Source of the DNA: Streptosporangiaceae bacterium
Lineage (GTDB): Bacteria > Actinomycetota > Actinomycetes > Streptosporangiales > Streptosporangiaceae
Reading direction: 5' to 3'
Assembly: GCA_030039095.1 (NCBI GenBank)
Contig: JASHQP010000790.1
Location: 1-7,926 of the forward strand
Length of the DNA stretch: 7,926 bases
Shown: piece by piece, positions 1-6,230 of the stretch
Position numbering within the stretch: the first letter of the stretch is position 1
Layout of the letters: the number at the start of each line of letters is the position of its first letter
Notes under the pieces: model-generated
The model's input: only the letters and a program-made list of their open reading frames with translations
What the model was told of the DNA's origin: nothing
Database searches by the model: none
Position numbers and translations under genes: made by a program

Positions 1-148
1 GGGCCAGTGCGGCGGCGCCACGCAGCGACTCGGGCGACCCCTTGCGGCCCCGGGTGGGCAGCCGGCCTGCGCCGAGCAGCCGGCCGCCGGCCAGCACGGC
101 GACCTCGGTGGTCGCGTTGCCGACATCTACCCCCGCGATGATCGGCAC
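1..148 (-). CDS. pduG: Diol dehydratase reactivating factor large subunit, N-terminal fragment
   Basis: Only the first 49 codons fall in the window. The gene continues beyond base 1. The translation begins with PIIAGVDVGNATTEVAVLA, closely matching the start of DdrA/PduG (YIAGIDIGNSSTEVALA), followed by TRGRKGS where the family has TTGIKGT. The D-V-G-N segment is the phosphate-binding loop of an actin/Hsp70-like ATPase. The complex with a small subunit exchanges damaged cobalamin out of inactivated dehydratase using ATP. The GTG start at 148 is the first available start after the small-subunit stop, 12 nt away, with only a weak ribosome site. It is in the same frame as the small subunit. Its position directly after the dehydratase genes agrees with PDU and DHA operons. 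Confidence 0.9.
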   Translation of the reverse strand, partial: MPIIAGVDVGNATTEVAVLAGGRLLGAGRLPTRGRKGSPESLRGAAALA

Positions 149-160
149 CCGGTCAGCCCG

Positions 161-529
161 TCATGAGCTGAGCCCTCGGCGGGCGTAGACCTCCGCGGCT
201 TCCGCGAGCAGCGCGGCGCAGCGCGGCAGCCCGCGCACCTCGAGATCGGCGGCGAGCTCGGCCAGCCGCCCGGAAGAAACCCGGCCCGGCCGCAGTGCGT
301 CATAGATCGCCAGGACCTCGTCGTCGGGCAGGCGGGTCAGCTCGGCCGCGCGGCGCAGGTTCTCCGCGAGCTGCGGGTTCGCGTGCGCGGCCGCGATCTC
401 CGCCTGCCGCTCCAGCGTCTCGGGATGGATCCGCAGGTCCGAGACGCCGAGCTCGCCGCGGCGGACCGCCTCCAGCGTAAGCTCGCCGACCGGTCGCCCG
501 GACAGCGCCCGGACTCCCTGGCCGGTCAA
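161..529 (-). CDS. pduE: Dehydratase small subunit (PduE-like), short form
   Basis: This is the small (gamma) subunit of the AdoCbl-dependent dehydratase, expected to assemble with the fused large/medium chain. Diagnostic segments are LTLEAVRRGELGVSDLRIHPETL (17-39 in pieces), NLRRAAELTRLPDDEVLAIY (57-76), ALRPGR (78-83) and a C-terminal helix CAALLAEAAEVYARR (104-118). The predicted length is 122 residues against about 173 in Salmonella PduE. The missing part is the N-terminal extension that in enteric proteins carries a peptide-like helix and linker. The start is inferred as TTG at 529, which overlaps the previous stop (TTGA) and has AGAGGGGG about 5 nt upstream. I found no ATG or GTG in frame near the conserved region, and the 985 start offered by the open frame lies deep inside the dehydratase gene. 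Identity is firm; the exact start is less so. Confidence 0.88.
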   Translation of the reverse strand: MTGQGVRALSGRPVGELTLEAVRRGELGVSDLRIHPETLERQAEIAAAHANPQLAENLRRAAELTRLPDDEVLAIYDALRPGRVSSGRLAELAADLEVRGLPRCAALLAEAAEVYARRGLSS

Positions 530-2811
530 CGCAGCCCCCTCTGAGAGAGTTCTTCTGGCTTTGCGTCGGGCTTGACCCAGGCCCGCTCCAGCGCCATCAG
601 CGCGATCACTGTCGTGTGGTACCTGGCCTCGATGGCCTCGTCGCTGTACGGGTTGCGGGCCGCGTCCGGGGTGCCGCCGCTGGCGTGCCGCGCGGCGTTC
701 GCGCCGAGCAGGCGGTACAGCTCGGGCGTGACGCTCGGTGCCACCGAGTACAGCTCCAGGTTGGCGAGCGGGGCCAGGTCCCGGCGGTGGATCAGCGCGG
801 TCCCCTTGCCCTGCAGCCCGATCCCGATACCCGACCCGGCCAGCCTGGCGGCGGCGAGCCCGATGCGGCCGAGATCCACCGTGTCGTTGAACCGCACCAG
901 CCGGCCGGTGCAGCCTTCCTCCTCCAGCCCGGCGAGCAGCTCGGCCAGCACGTCGGGGACGGTCATGCCGGACAGGCACCGCCACACGTCCCGCCCGATC
1001 GAGGGCGACACGCCGATCACCACGTCGCGCGGGTCCTGGCCCGGGTGCGCCGGGCCGGCCGGCTCCAGCAGCGGCACGGCGTAACGGGCCTGCTCCGCCC
1101 GGAGGTCGTCGACGCCGCGTTCCTGGCGGATGGCGTCGATCTCGGCCAGGCGCTGCGGCGACGGCTCGTACCCGGTGCCCGGGCCGGCGTAGTCGTTGGG
1201 GTCGGTGACCAGGGACAGCACGCCGAGGGCCTCGTCGAAGATGGCCGAGGTCTGCAGGTAATCCCCGGCGAGCCGGGCACGGGTCATGGCCATGATCCGC
1301 TCCGCCTCGTCCTCATAGCCGGTCTCGTCGAGCGCGGCAACCACGTCCAGGACGGTCAGCCCGCCCTCGCGGATCGCGTGCGCGGCGTTGAGCACGGCCA
1401 GCGTGTCGGTCTCGCCGAGGTCCTTCGAGCCCGCCGCGTCGACCGCCCGGTCGACGTGCTCGTCGGAGAAGTCGACCAGGCCGAGGTGACGGTACACGGC
1501 CTGGCACGCCTGCGCAGCGTTCCGGCGGAGGGCCCCGATTCGCTCCGGCGGCACGGTCCGCAGTCCGCCGTCAACCCCCCAGTCCCGCTGCATGGCCAGG
1601 AAATCGTCGATGTCCTCAGCGTTGAAGTTGCTGGGCCCGAACATGTTGTCGTAGCGCTGGATGCTGCCGAAGCCGCTGAACATGAAGTCGGAGCCGGCCA
1701 GCACGATCGGCAGCGTCCGGGACGTGCGGCGCATGTCCGACTCGCTCATCAGCGCGTCGTTGCCGGAGCAGGACTCCAGGTTGCGCATCATCACCATGAG
1801 GTTCTCGGCCATCAGCTCGCGCAGGCCGCGCGGCACCGAAGCGGCCACGCTCGCCCCGTCGATGCCGCCGTTCTGGACGCCCTGCGCGCCGATCGCCCGG
1901 GCCAGCGCGACACAGCGTGCCTCCAGGTACAGCATCGACCGGCCCTCGGCGCCGGCCATGAGCACCTCGGCGCCCGCGCCGGACGATACCCGCATCTTCA
2001 TCCCCCGCGACGCGTACGCGGAGGTCAGGAACGCCTTGGACCACGGGGTGTCGTCCCCGTCCACGAACACCTGCTCGGTGCCGTAGAGGGAGACGGTCTC
2101 CGCGTACGAGGTCAGCCCGCGCATGCCGAGTTCCAGCTCCAGTGCTTCCTCCACAGAGCACTGGAACAGCACGCCCTGGGCCCCGACCGCGGCGCCGATC
2201 AGGCAGGCGACCGCGTTGCTCGGCGCGTCGTTCAGCACCGGCACTGTCGTCTCGATCTCGCGGAACCCGAACGCGGCCGCGGTGGCCGCATCGGCCGCGA
2301 GCAGCAACGGGTCGTCGAGCCGGTTGGTGACGTGCGCCTGGTTGCTCGGGGTGCGGCGGGCCCGCAGCTTGGTCATCGCCGCCGTCAACTCGGCGGGCCG
2401 GAGCAGCGCGAGCACCCGCGCGAGCTTGGCCGGTGTGGCTCCGGCCGACAGCCGCACGATCTCGGCCCGCGGAACGTCCGGGCTGACCAGGCGGCGGGCG
2501 AACTCCACGTCGGACAGTCCCATGGCCTCGCCGGCCGCGTCGGTGTCAAGGCCGTGGGAGGCGATGAACGCGTCGATCGCGTCGAAGTTGTCCTCGGTCA
2601 CGCCGTCCAGTTCCACCACGCGGCCATTGGAGATCACCAGTCCCGGCTCGGGATCGTGCGGTGAGCGCAGCGCGATGAGCCCGAGTCCGGGCTCTTCCCT
2701 GGCGAAGCCGTCCAGGTTCACCCGCTGGGCGTCCATGAACCGGACCCGGCCCACCGGCTGGCCGGCCGTGCTCGCCGCGGGCTCAGCTCCCGAACTCGCC
2801 TGTGCTGCCAT
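526..2811 (-). CDS. pduCD: B12-dependent diol/glycerol-type dehydratase, fused large and medium subunits
   Basis: This 761-residue protein joins two normally separate subunits. Residues about 22-548 align to the PduC/DhaB large subunit (TIM barrel), and about 594-750 to the PduD/DhaC medium subunit, including GSGIGIGLQGKGTALIH (659-675). A linker of about 45 residues lies between. The family uses adenosylcobalamin radical chemistry to convert 1,2-diols to aldehydes. Ungapped alignment to the recalled Klebsiella/Salmonella PduC shows the catalytic and metal residues conserved: Gln158, His160, Glu187, Glu238, Gln313, Asp352 and Ser379 (equivalent to 141, 143, 170, 221, 296, 335 and 362). Two pocket positions differ: Asp318 replaces Ser301 and Ala353 replaces Gln336. 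The N-terminal 20 residues are Ala/Ser-rich, not an encapsulation-type helix. The ATG at 2811 is preferred because GGAGG lies 5 nt upstream; a GTG at 2817 overlaps that ribosome site. Activation by the downstream reactivase is expected. Confidence 0.95.
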   Translation of the reverse strand: MAAQASSGAEPAASTAGQPVGRVRFMDAQRVNLDGFAREEPGLGLIALRSPHDPEPGLVISNGRVVELDGVTEDNFDAIDAFIASHGLDTDAAGEAMGLSDVEFARRLVSPDVPRAEIVRLSAGATPAKLARVLALLRPAELTAAMTKLRARRTPSNQAHVTNRLDDPLLLAADAATAAAFGFREIETTVPVLNDAPSNAVACLIGAAVGAQGVLFQCSVEEALELELGMRGLTSYAETVSLYGTEQVFVDGDDTPWSKAFLTSAYASRGMKMRVSSGAGAEVLMAGAEGRSMLYLEARCVALARAIGAQGVQNGGIDGASVAASVPRGLRELMAENLMVMMRNLESCSGNDALMSESDMRRTSRTLPIVLAGSDFMFSGFGSIQRYDNMFGPSNFNAEDIDDFLAMQRDWGVDGGLRTVPPERIGALRRNAAQACQAVYRHLGLVDFSDEHVDRAVDAAGSKDLGETDTLAVLNAAHAIREGGLTVLDVVAALDETGYEDEAERIMAMTRARLAGDYLQTSAIFDEALGVLSLVTDPNDYAGPGTGYEPSPQRLAEIDAIRQERGVDDLRAEQARYAVPLLEPAGPAHPGQDPRDVVIGVSPSIGRDVWRCLSGMTVPDVLAELLAGLEEEGCTGRLVRFNDTVDLGRIGLAAARLAGSGIGIGLQGKGTALIHRRDLAPLANLELYSVAPSVTPELYRLLGANAARHASGGTPDAARNPYSDEAIEARYHTTVIALMALERAWVKPDAKPEELSQRGLR

Positions 2812-2816
2812 CGGCA

Positions 2817-2822
2817 CCTCCC
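2817..2822 (-). promoter_or_regulatory. Ribosome binding site deciding the dehydratase start
   Basis: GGGAGG, followed by TGCCG and ATG, gives ideal spacing for initiation at 2811. The in-frame GTG at 2815-2817 begins on the last G of this site, so it is a poor start candidate. Confidence 0.7.
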
Positions 2823-2823
2823 G

Positions 2824-3609
2824 TCAGATCGCGGGCTGGGAACGAAGCTCGATCAGCCGGCCGCGGGCGCGCGCGGGCCGGGCTGCGCCGCCCTGTCCCG
2901 GGGTGCGCACCACGATCCTGGTGCGGTCGGCGCGGAACAGGTCGTGGGAGAACTCGATCGGCTCATCCGCGGTGTCGGTGGTGGTGCGGCTGATCGACAG
3001 CAGCGGCGAGCCCGGCGCGACGTCGAGGACCATCGCCTCGTCCGGAGACGCGGCGACCACCTCGATGCGCTCGACCGCTTCCTTGGGCAGGGTGGCGAAG
3101 TGCTCTTCCAGCAGGTCGTACACGGACCCGCCCAGCGGAAGCTCCAGCAGGCCACCGAAGCGGTCGGCGGGCAGCATGGCCTGCTCGACGGAGATCGGGC
3201 TGCCGTCCGCAAGCCGGATCCGCACCAGGTCGATGACCAGATCGCCCGGGCGCAGCCGCAGCGCCTGGGCGGCCGACTCGCTGGCCGCTGACATCCGGGC
3301 GCTGAGCACGCGGGTGCCGGCCACGACCCCCTGGCTGCGCAGCCACGCGGGCACGCCGACCACCCGGGACAGGTCCCGCTCGATCTTCCCCTTGCTGACG
3401 AACGTGCCGCCGCCGCGGCCCGGCACCCGGCGCACCATGCCGCTTTCCTCGAGCACGGCGAGGGCCTGGCGCAGGGTCGTCCTGCTCACGCCGAGTTCTG
3501 TGGCGAGCGCCCGCTCCGCGCCGAGCCGCTGGCCCGGCCGCAGGTACCCGGTCGAGATCTGGTCGGCGAGGACGCGGCGCACGTCTTCTGAGGCGCGGGC
3601 GCTGCTCAT
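2824..3609 (-). CDS. GntR-family transcriptional regulator, HutC subfamily (UTRA domain)
   Basis: This 261-residue regulator has a winged helix-turn-helix at about residues 7-72: LRPGQRLGAERALATELGVS (23-42) followed by RTTLRQALAVLEESGMVRRV (43-62) and the wing GRGGGTFVS (64-72). A UTRA ligand-binding domain follows at about 90-238, with HutC-like features such as LVIDLVRIRLADGSPISVEQ (124-143) and PGSPLLSISRTTTD (199-212). UTRA regulators bind a small metabolite and usually derepress a catabolic operon, so this one probably senses the compartment's substrate or an intermediate. The last 23 residues form a Gly/Ala/Arg-rich tail of unknown role. The ATG has a GGAGG ribosome site. It sits inside the operon, between the kinase/SDR block and the dehydratase genes, which is an odd place for a local regulator and may mark a join between two modules. 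Confidence 0.93.
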   Translation of the reverse strand: MSSARASEDVRRVLADQISTGYLRPGQRLGAERALATELGVSRTTLRQALAVLEESGMVRRVPGRGGGTFVSKGKIERDLSRVVGVPAWLRSQGVVAGTRVLSARMSAASESAAQALRLRPGDLVIDLVRIRLADGSPISVEQAMLPADRFGGLLELPLGGSVYDLLEEHFATLPKEAVERIEVVAASPDEAMVLDVAPGSPLLSISRTTTDTADEPIEFSHDLFRADRTRIVVRTPGQGGAARPARARGRLIELRSQPAI

Positions 3610-3627
3610 TGACGCGCCTCCGGCACC

Positions 3628-3635
3628 GTATTCAC
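3628..3635 (+). promoter_or_regulatory. Weak candidate operator for the GntR/HutC regulator
   Basis: GTATTCAC matches 6 of 8 positions of the HutC-subfamily consensus as I recall it (GTMTAKAC). It lies in the 39-nt gap between the SDR stop and the GntR start, which is the widest spacer in the window and locally AT-richer. On the transcribed strand the same region contains TACGGT, a possible -10-like hexamer, but no matching -35 is evident. An 8-bp palindrome GGCGCGCC (3637-3644) is adjacent. Autoregulation or an internal promoter is possible but unproven. Confidence 0.25.
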
Positions 3636-3648
3636 TGGCGCGCCCTCA

Positions 3649-4425
3649 TTACCCCTCCAGGGCCGCGAGCGACTCGGGCAGGACCTGGCCACCGTCGACG
3701 ACGATGGTCTGGCCGGTGATGTACCCGGCCTCGTCGCTGGCAAGGAACAGCGCGGTGTACCCGATGTCGTCCACCGAGCCGAGCCGCCGCAGCGGTATCG
3801 AGCCGGCCATCTGCGCCGTGTAGTCGTCACCGAGGTCGGCAAGGCCCTCGGTGACGATGTTGCCCGGCATCACCGCGTTGACCGTGATGCCGCTCGCCGC
3901 GAGCTCGATCGCGGCGGTGCGCATGAAGCCGAGCTGGCCAGCCTTGCTGGCCCCGTAGTGTGCCCAGCCGGGGAACCCGGTGATCGGCCCGGTGATGGAC
4001 GAGGTGAGGATCACCCTGCCCCGGCCGGAGGCCGAGAGCGCGGGCAGGCAGGCCTGCACCGACAGGATGGTGCCCTTCAGATTGGTGCCGATGACCTCAT
4101 CGATGTTGGCTTCGCTCATGTCGGCCAGCTTGGCGTCGGGGAAGATCCCGGCGTTGGCGCACAGCACGTCGATGCCGCCCATCCGGTCTGCCGCCGCCCG
4201 CGCCATCCGGTCGCAGTCAGCACGCCGTGCCACGTCGGCGAGCAGGTAGGACACCTCGGCCCCGGCTGCGGACAGCTCGGCCACGGTCGCCTTCGCGGTC
4301 TCCTCGTCGCGCCCGGTGATCAGGACCCGGGCACCGCTGCGGGCGAACACCGCGGCGATTCCCTTGCCGATGCCGCGGGTCGCGCCGGTGACAACCACGG
4401 CCCGGCCCTCGATCGATGTGAACAT
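3649..4425 (-). CDS. Classical SDR oxidoreductase, probable amino-alcohol dehydrogenase
   Basis: This 258-residue Rossmann-fold short-chain dehydrogenase has the complete classical motif set: TGATRGIG (13-20) for the cofactor, NAG (91-93), catalytic Asn115, a Ser142/Ser143 candidate, and YGASK (157-161) with Tyr157 and Lys161. The C-terminal GYITGQTIVVDGG (234-246) is typical. Arg39 after the second strand leans toward NADP(H) but does not prove it. An SDR acting on (S)-1-amino-2-propanol/aminoacetone is established for the M. smegmatis RMM, and the kinase-SDR-shell context makes this the best substrate guess. General FabG-like ketone reduction is the alternative. The ATG at 4425 has an AAGGGA ribosome site overlapping the end of the kinase gene, with a 5-nt gap. 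The frame is open further upstream to 5013, but that part reads through the kinase out of frame and has no SDR content. Confidence 0.88.
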   Translation of the reverse strand: MFTSIEGRAVVVTGATRGIGKGIAAVFARSGARVLITGRDEETAKATVAELSAAGAEVSYLLADVARRADCDRMARAAADRMGGIDVLCANAGIFPDAKLADMSEANIDEVIGTNLKGTILSVQACLPALSASGRGRVILTSSITGPITGFPGWAHYGASKAGQLGFMRTAAIELAASGITVNAVMPGNIVTEGLADLGDDYTAQMAGSIPLRRLGSVDDIGYTALFLASDEAGYITGQTIVVDGGQVLPESLAALEG

Positions 4426-4430
4426 GCTCG

Positions 4431-5492
4431 TTATCCCTTCGCTCTGCCGGGCGGCCGCCGGCCCACCCGGCTGAGGTACGTCTCGGCCAGGTCGCAGCTG
4501 TCGGCGGTGTAACCGGCTCCGAGCTGCTGCGCGATCTCCACCGCCCGGTGCGAGCCGATCCACGCGACCAGCAGCAGGCGCCGGAACAGGATGAAGGTCC
4601 AGATCTCCGCCTCGTCCGCCGCCGACAGGCTGCCCGCCCGCCGGTAGCCGGTCAGCCAGGCGTCGATCAGCCCGGGGACCTGAGGCTCGTGCTCGAAGAA
4701 GCTCACCGACGTTCCGACGTCGTACAGGTACCAGCTGAACCCGCAGTCGTCGAAGTCGATCACGCTGACCCGGCCGCCGTCGTCCACGAGCAGGTTGGCC
4801 AGCCGGGTGTCCGCGTGAATGAGCCCGTAGCGCTCCGGGCCGGTGCCGAACGCGGCGAGCCGGGCCCGCAACGCGGCGTCGAGCCGGCCCAGCACCTCCC
4901 GTTCCTCGGCGCCCACGCCGATCCCGTCCTGCCACCGCCCCCAGCGCGCGACGGCGCCGAACGCCTCGTCGTAGCCCCACCGGAACCGGGTGAAGTCGGC
5001 CGGGCGCGCCCACTGCCTGGCGTGCCGGTGCATCCGCGCGGTGATCTCGCCGAGCTCGGCGAAGTGCTCGACGGAGTCGTCGACCGGCTCGGTCCCGGGC
5101 AGGAACTCGAAGCGCACGACGCTGCGCTGCTGGCCGCCCGCACCGCCGGCACCGCCCGCCTCACCCACCTCGTCCGTCACCGTCACCACCCGGCGGCCGT
5201 CGGCGGCGGCCAGGACGCGCGGCGTGCGCACCCCGGCCTCGGCCCGGAGCGCATCCATCCAGGCCAGCTCCGACTCGATCTCCGCGTCGCTGTGATAGCC
5301 GAGCCGGTGCACACGAAGGACGGAACGGCCACTGTCTGGGTCATCCACCAGGTAAGTAGCGTTCTCCGAGACGTTGAGAAGCCGCACCTCGGCGGCGGGA
5401 TGGCAGCCATAGGCGGCGAGTGCCCGCTGCGCCAGACGGGTAACCCGGTCCAGTACGTCCCCGCCGCCCGACAGGTCGTGAAGTTCAGTCAT
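4431..5492 (-). CDS. APH/ChoK-fold kinase, probable amino-alcohol kinase of the microcompartment pathway
   Basis: This 353-residue protein has the aminoglycoside/choline kinase fold. NVSENATYLV (40-49) and VLRVHR (58-63) mark the N-lobe nucleotide site. The Brenner catalytic motif HADTRLAN (226-233) supplies the catalytic Asp228 and metal-binding Asn233. IDFDDC (245-250) supplies the DFG-like metal-binding Asp246. A Gly/Ala-rich insert (110-119) sits in the N-lobe. No resistance role is implied: RMM-type microcompartment operons carry an APH-family enzyme proposed to phosphorylate 1-amino-2-propanol, and the adjacent SDR and shell genes point the same way. It could alternatively act on ethanolamine, choline or another amino-alcohol. 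The ATG is 19 nt after the BMC-T stop, in a G-rich spacer. The 3' end holds the ribosome site of the SDR gene. Confidence 0.85.
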   Translation of the reverse strand: MTELHDLSGGGDVLDRVTRLAQRALAAYGCHPAAEVRLLNVSENATYLVDDPDSGRSVLRVHRLGYHSDAEIESELAWMDALRAEAGVRTPRVLAAADGRRVVTVTDEVGEAGGAGGAGGQQRSVVRFEFLPGTEPVDDSVEHFAELGEITARMHRHARQWARPADFTRFRWGYDEAFGAVARWGRWQDGIGVGAEEREVLGRLDAALRARLAAFGTGPERYGLIHADTRLANLLVDDGGRVSVIDFDDCGFSWYLYDVGTSVSFFEHEPQVPGLIDAWLTGYRRAGSLSAADEAEIWTFILFRRLLLVAWIGSHRAVEIAQQLGAGYTADSCDLAETYLSRVGRRPPGRAKG

Positions 5493-5511
5493 CAGCCCGC
5501 CCTACCCGCCC

Positions 5512-6228
5512 TCACGCCTGCTTGCGGCCTTTGACCGCTCCCAGCACGGTAGCGATCTCCTGCTGCGCGCGCAGCACGTCCGGTGTGGAGCCGCTCATGT
5601 AGATGCGCCCGGCAACCCCGATCATCGACACGTCGACCAGCGTGATCCCGGGCGCGGCCCGCTCGGCCTCGTTCGCCGCCACGGCGGAGAACAGCGCGGG
5701 CGTCACCTCGCACACGAGCAGGGTGTCGCCGGGGAGCACCATGGACCCGCCGCGGTTGCGGTTGATGATGACCGCCTGCCGGTCCGTGACGTCCTCGATG
5801 ACGTCGGAGAACAGGATCTCCGGCCGCAACTGGTCCGACGCGTCGGCGCGCAGCCCGGCCAGGATTGCCTGCCCGGCGCGCTCGACGTCGCCGAGGTCGG
5901 GCCCGTGTACCTCGAGCACGCCGAACTGGCGCTCCACGTACAGAATGCCGGGCTCCACGCTGGGCACGGCGCGCAGCGCCAGGTCGGTGACGCGCTCGAT
6001 CGCGAGCGCCGGGGCCACCTCGACGATCAGCGAGTGCTCGCCCTCGAACGGCGGGTAGCCCCTGGCCCGGGTGGGCGTGCCCAGGTACGCGGCGAACTGC
6101 CGTTGCAGATCCCGGACCAGCAGGTAGACGCGCAGTTCCGGGGCCGAGCGAGCCGCGGGGCCCGCGCGGCCTGCGCGCCCTCCGGGGCCTGCGCGCCCTC
6201 CGGCCGCCCCCGGTGCTGAACGGGCCAC
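5512..6228 (-). CDS. Tandem-domain microcompartment shell protein (BMC-T), second copy with N-terminal extension
   Basis: This 238-residue tandem-BMC protein is a diverged paralogue of the BMC-T at 7323-7925. Shared landmarks are GILYVERQFGVLEVHG (94-109) and NRNRGGSMVLPGDTL (156-170), and the permuted layout is the same. Its first domain carries a longer loop (GTPTRARGYPPFEGEH, 50-65) absent from the other copy, so the two trimers probably differ in facet surface or pore. The recognisable fold begins only near residue 30 (PELRVYLLVRDLQ). The preceding residues are Gly/Ala/Arg-rich low complexity encoded partly by an 18-bp tandem duplication. The GTG at 6228, 2 nt after the BMC-H stop, is the first in-frame ATG/GTG, and no in-frame ATG or GTG occurs between it and the fold. 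Its upstream ribosome site (GCGAG) is weak, so the extension could be real or a start-site artefact. Confidence 0.92.
   Translation of the reverse strand: MARSAPGAAGGRAGPGGRAGRAGPAARSAPELRVYLLVRDLQRQFAAYLGTPTRARGYPPFEGEHSLIVEVAPALAIERVTDLALRAVPSVEPGILYVERQFGVLEVHGPDLGDVERAGQAILAGLRADASDQLRPEILFSDVIEDVTDRQAVIINRNRGGSMVLPGDTLLVCEVTPALFSAVAANEAERAAPGITLVDVSMIGVAGRIYMSGSTPDVLRAQQEIATVLGAVKGRKQA
6168..6203. repeat. Perfect 18-bp tandem duplication in a BMC-T 5' end
   Basis: The unit GGCCTGCGCGCCCTCCGG occurs twice in direct succession on the plus strand (6168-6185 and 6186-6203). It is a whole number of codons and adds two six-residue Gly/Arg/Ala/Pro units to the N-terminus of the second BMC-T, so the reading frame is preserved. 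This looks like slippage or recent duplication in a low-constraint extension. Confidence 0.9.
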
Positions 6229-6230
6229 GC

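Noticed and set aside
161..985. A 274-residue version of the small subunit
   Set aside because: Residues before the LTLEAV region are an out-of-frame reading of the medium-subunit domain; the coupled TTG start at 529 is preferred.
616..2664. Long plus-strand open frame (682 residues) opposite the dehydratase
   Set aside because: It is a high-GC antisense shadow: compositionally biased (His, Gly, Arg, Val rich), with no recognisable domain, and it covers a strongly conserved enzyme on the other strand.
3637..3644. GGCGCGCC palindrome as part of a terminator
   Set aside because: It is a simple 8-bp GC palindrome without a stem-loop of useful length or a following T-run, common by chance in such DNA.
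2123..3823. Plus-strand open frame (566 residues) spanning dehydratase, regulator and SDR
   Set aside because: Ser/Arg/Pro-rich translation without domains that crosses three well-supported minus-strand genes; expected by chance at this GC.
3649..5013. A 454-residue frame suggesting an SDR with a long N-terminal extension
   Set aside because: The part upstream of 4425 reads through the kinase gene in another frame and is Arg/Gly/Pro-rich; the SDR fold begins at the ATG at 4425, which has a good ribosome site.
4431..5492. Aminoglycoside resistance gene
   Set aside because: The fold is shared with APH enzymes, but the setting is a metabolic microcompartment operon and the sequence is not close to any resistance enzyme I recognise.
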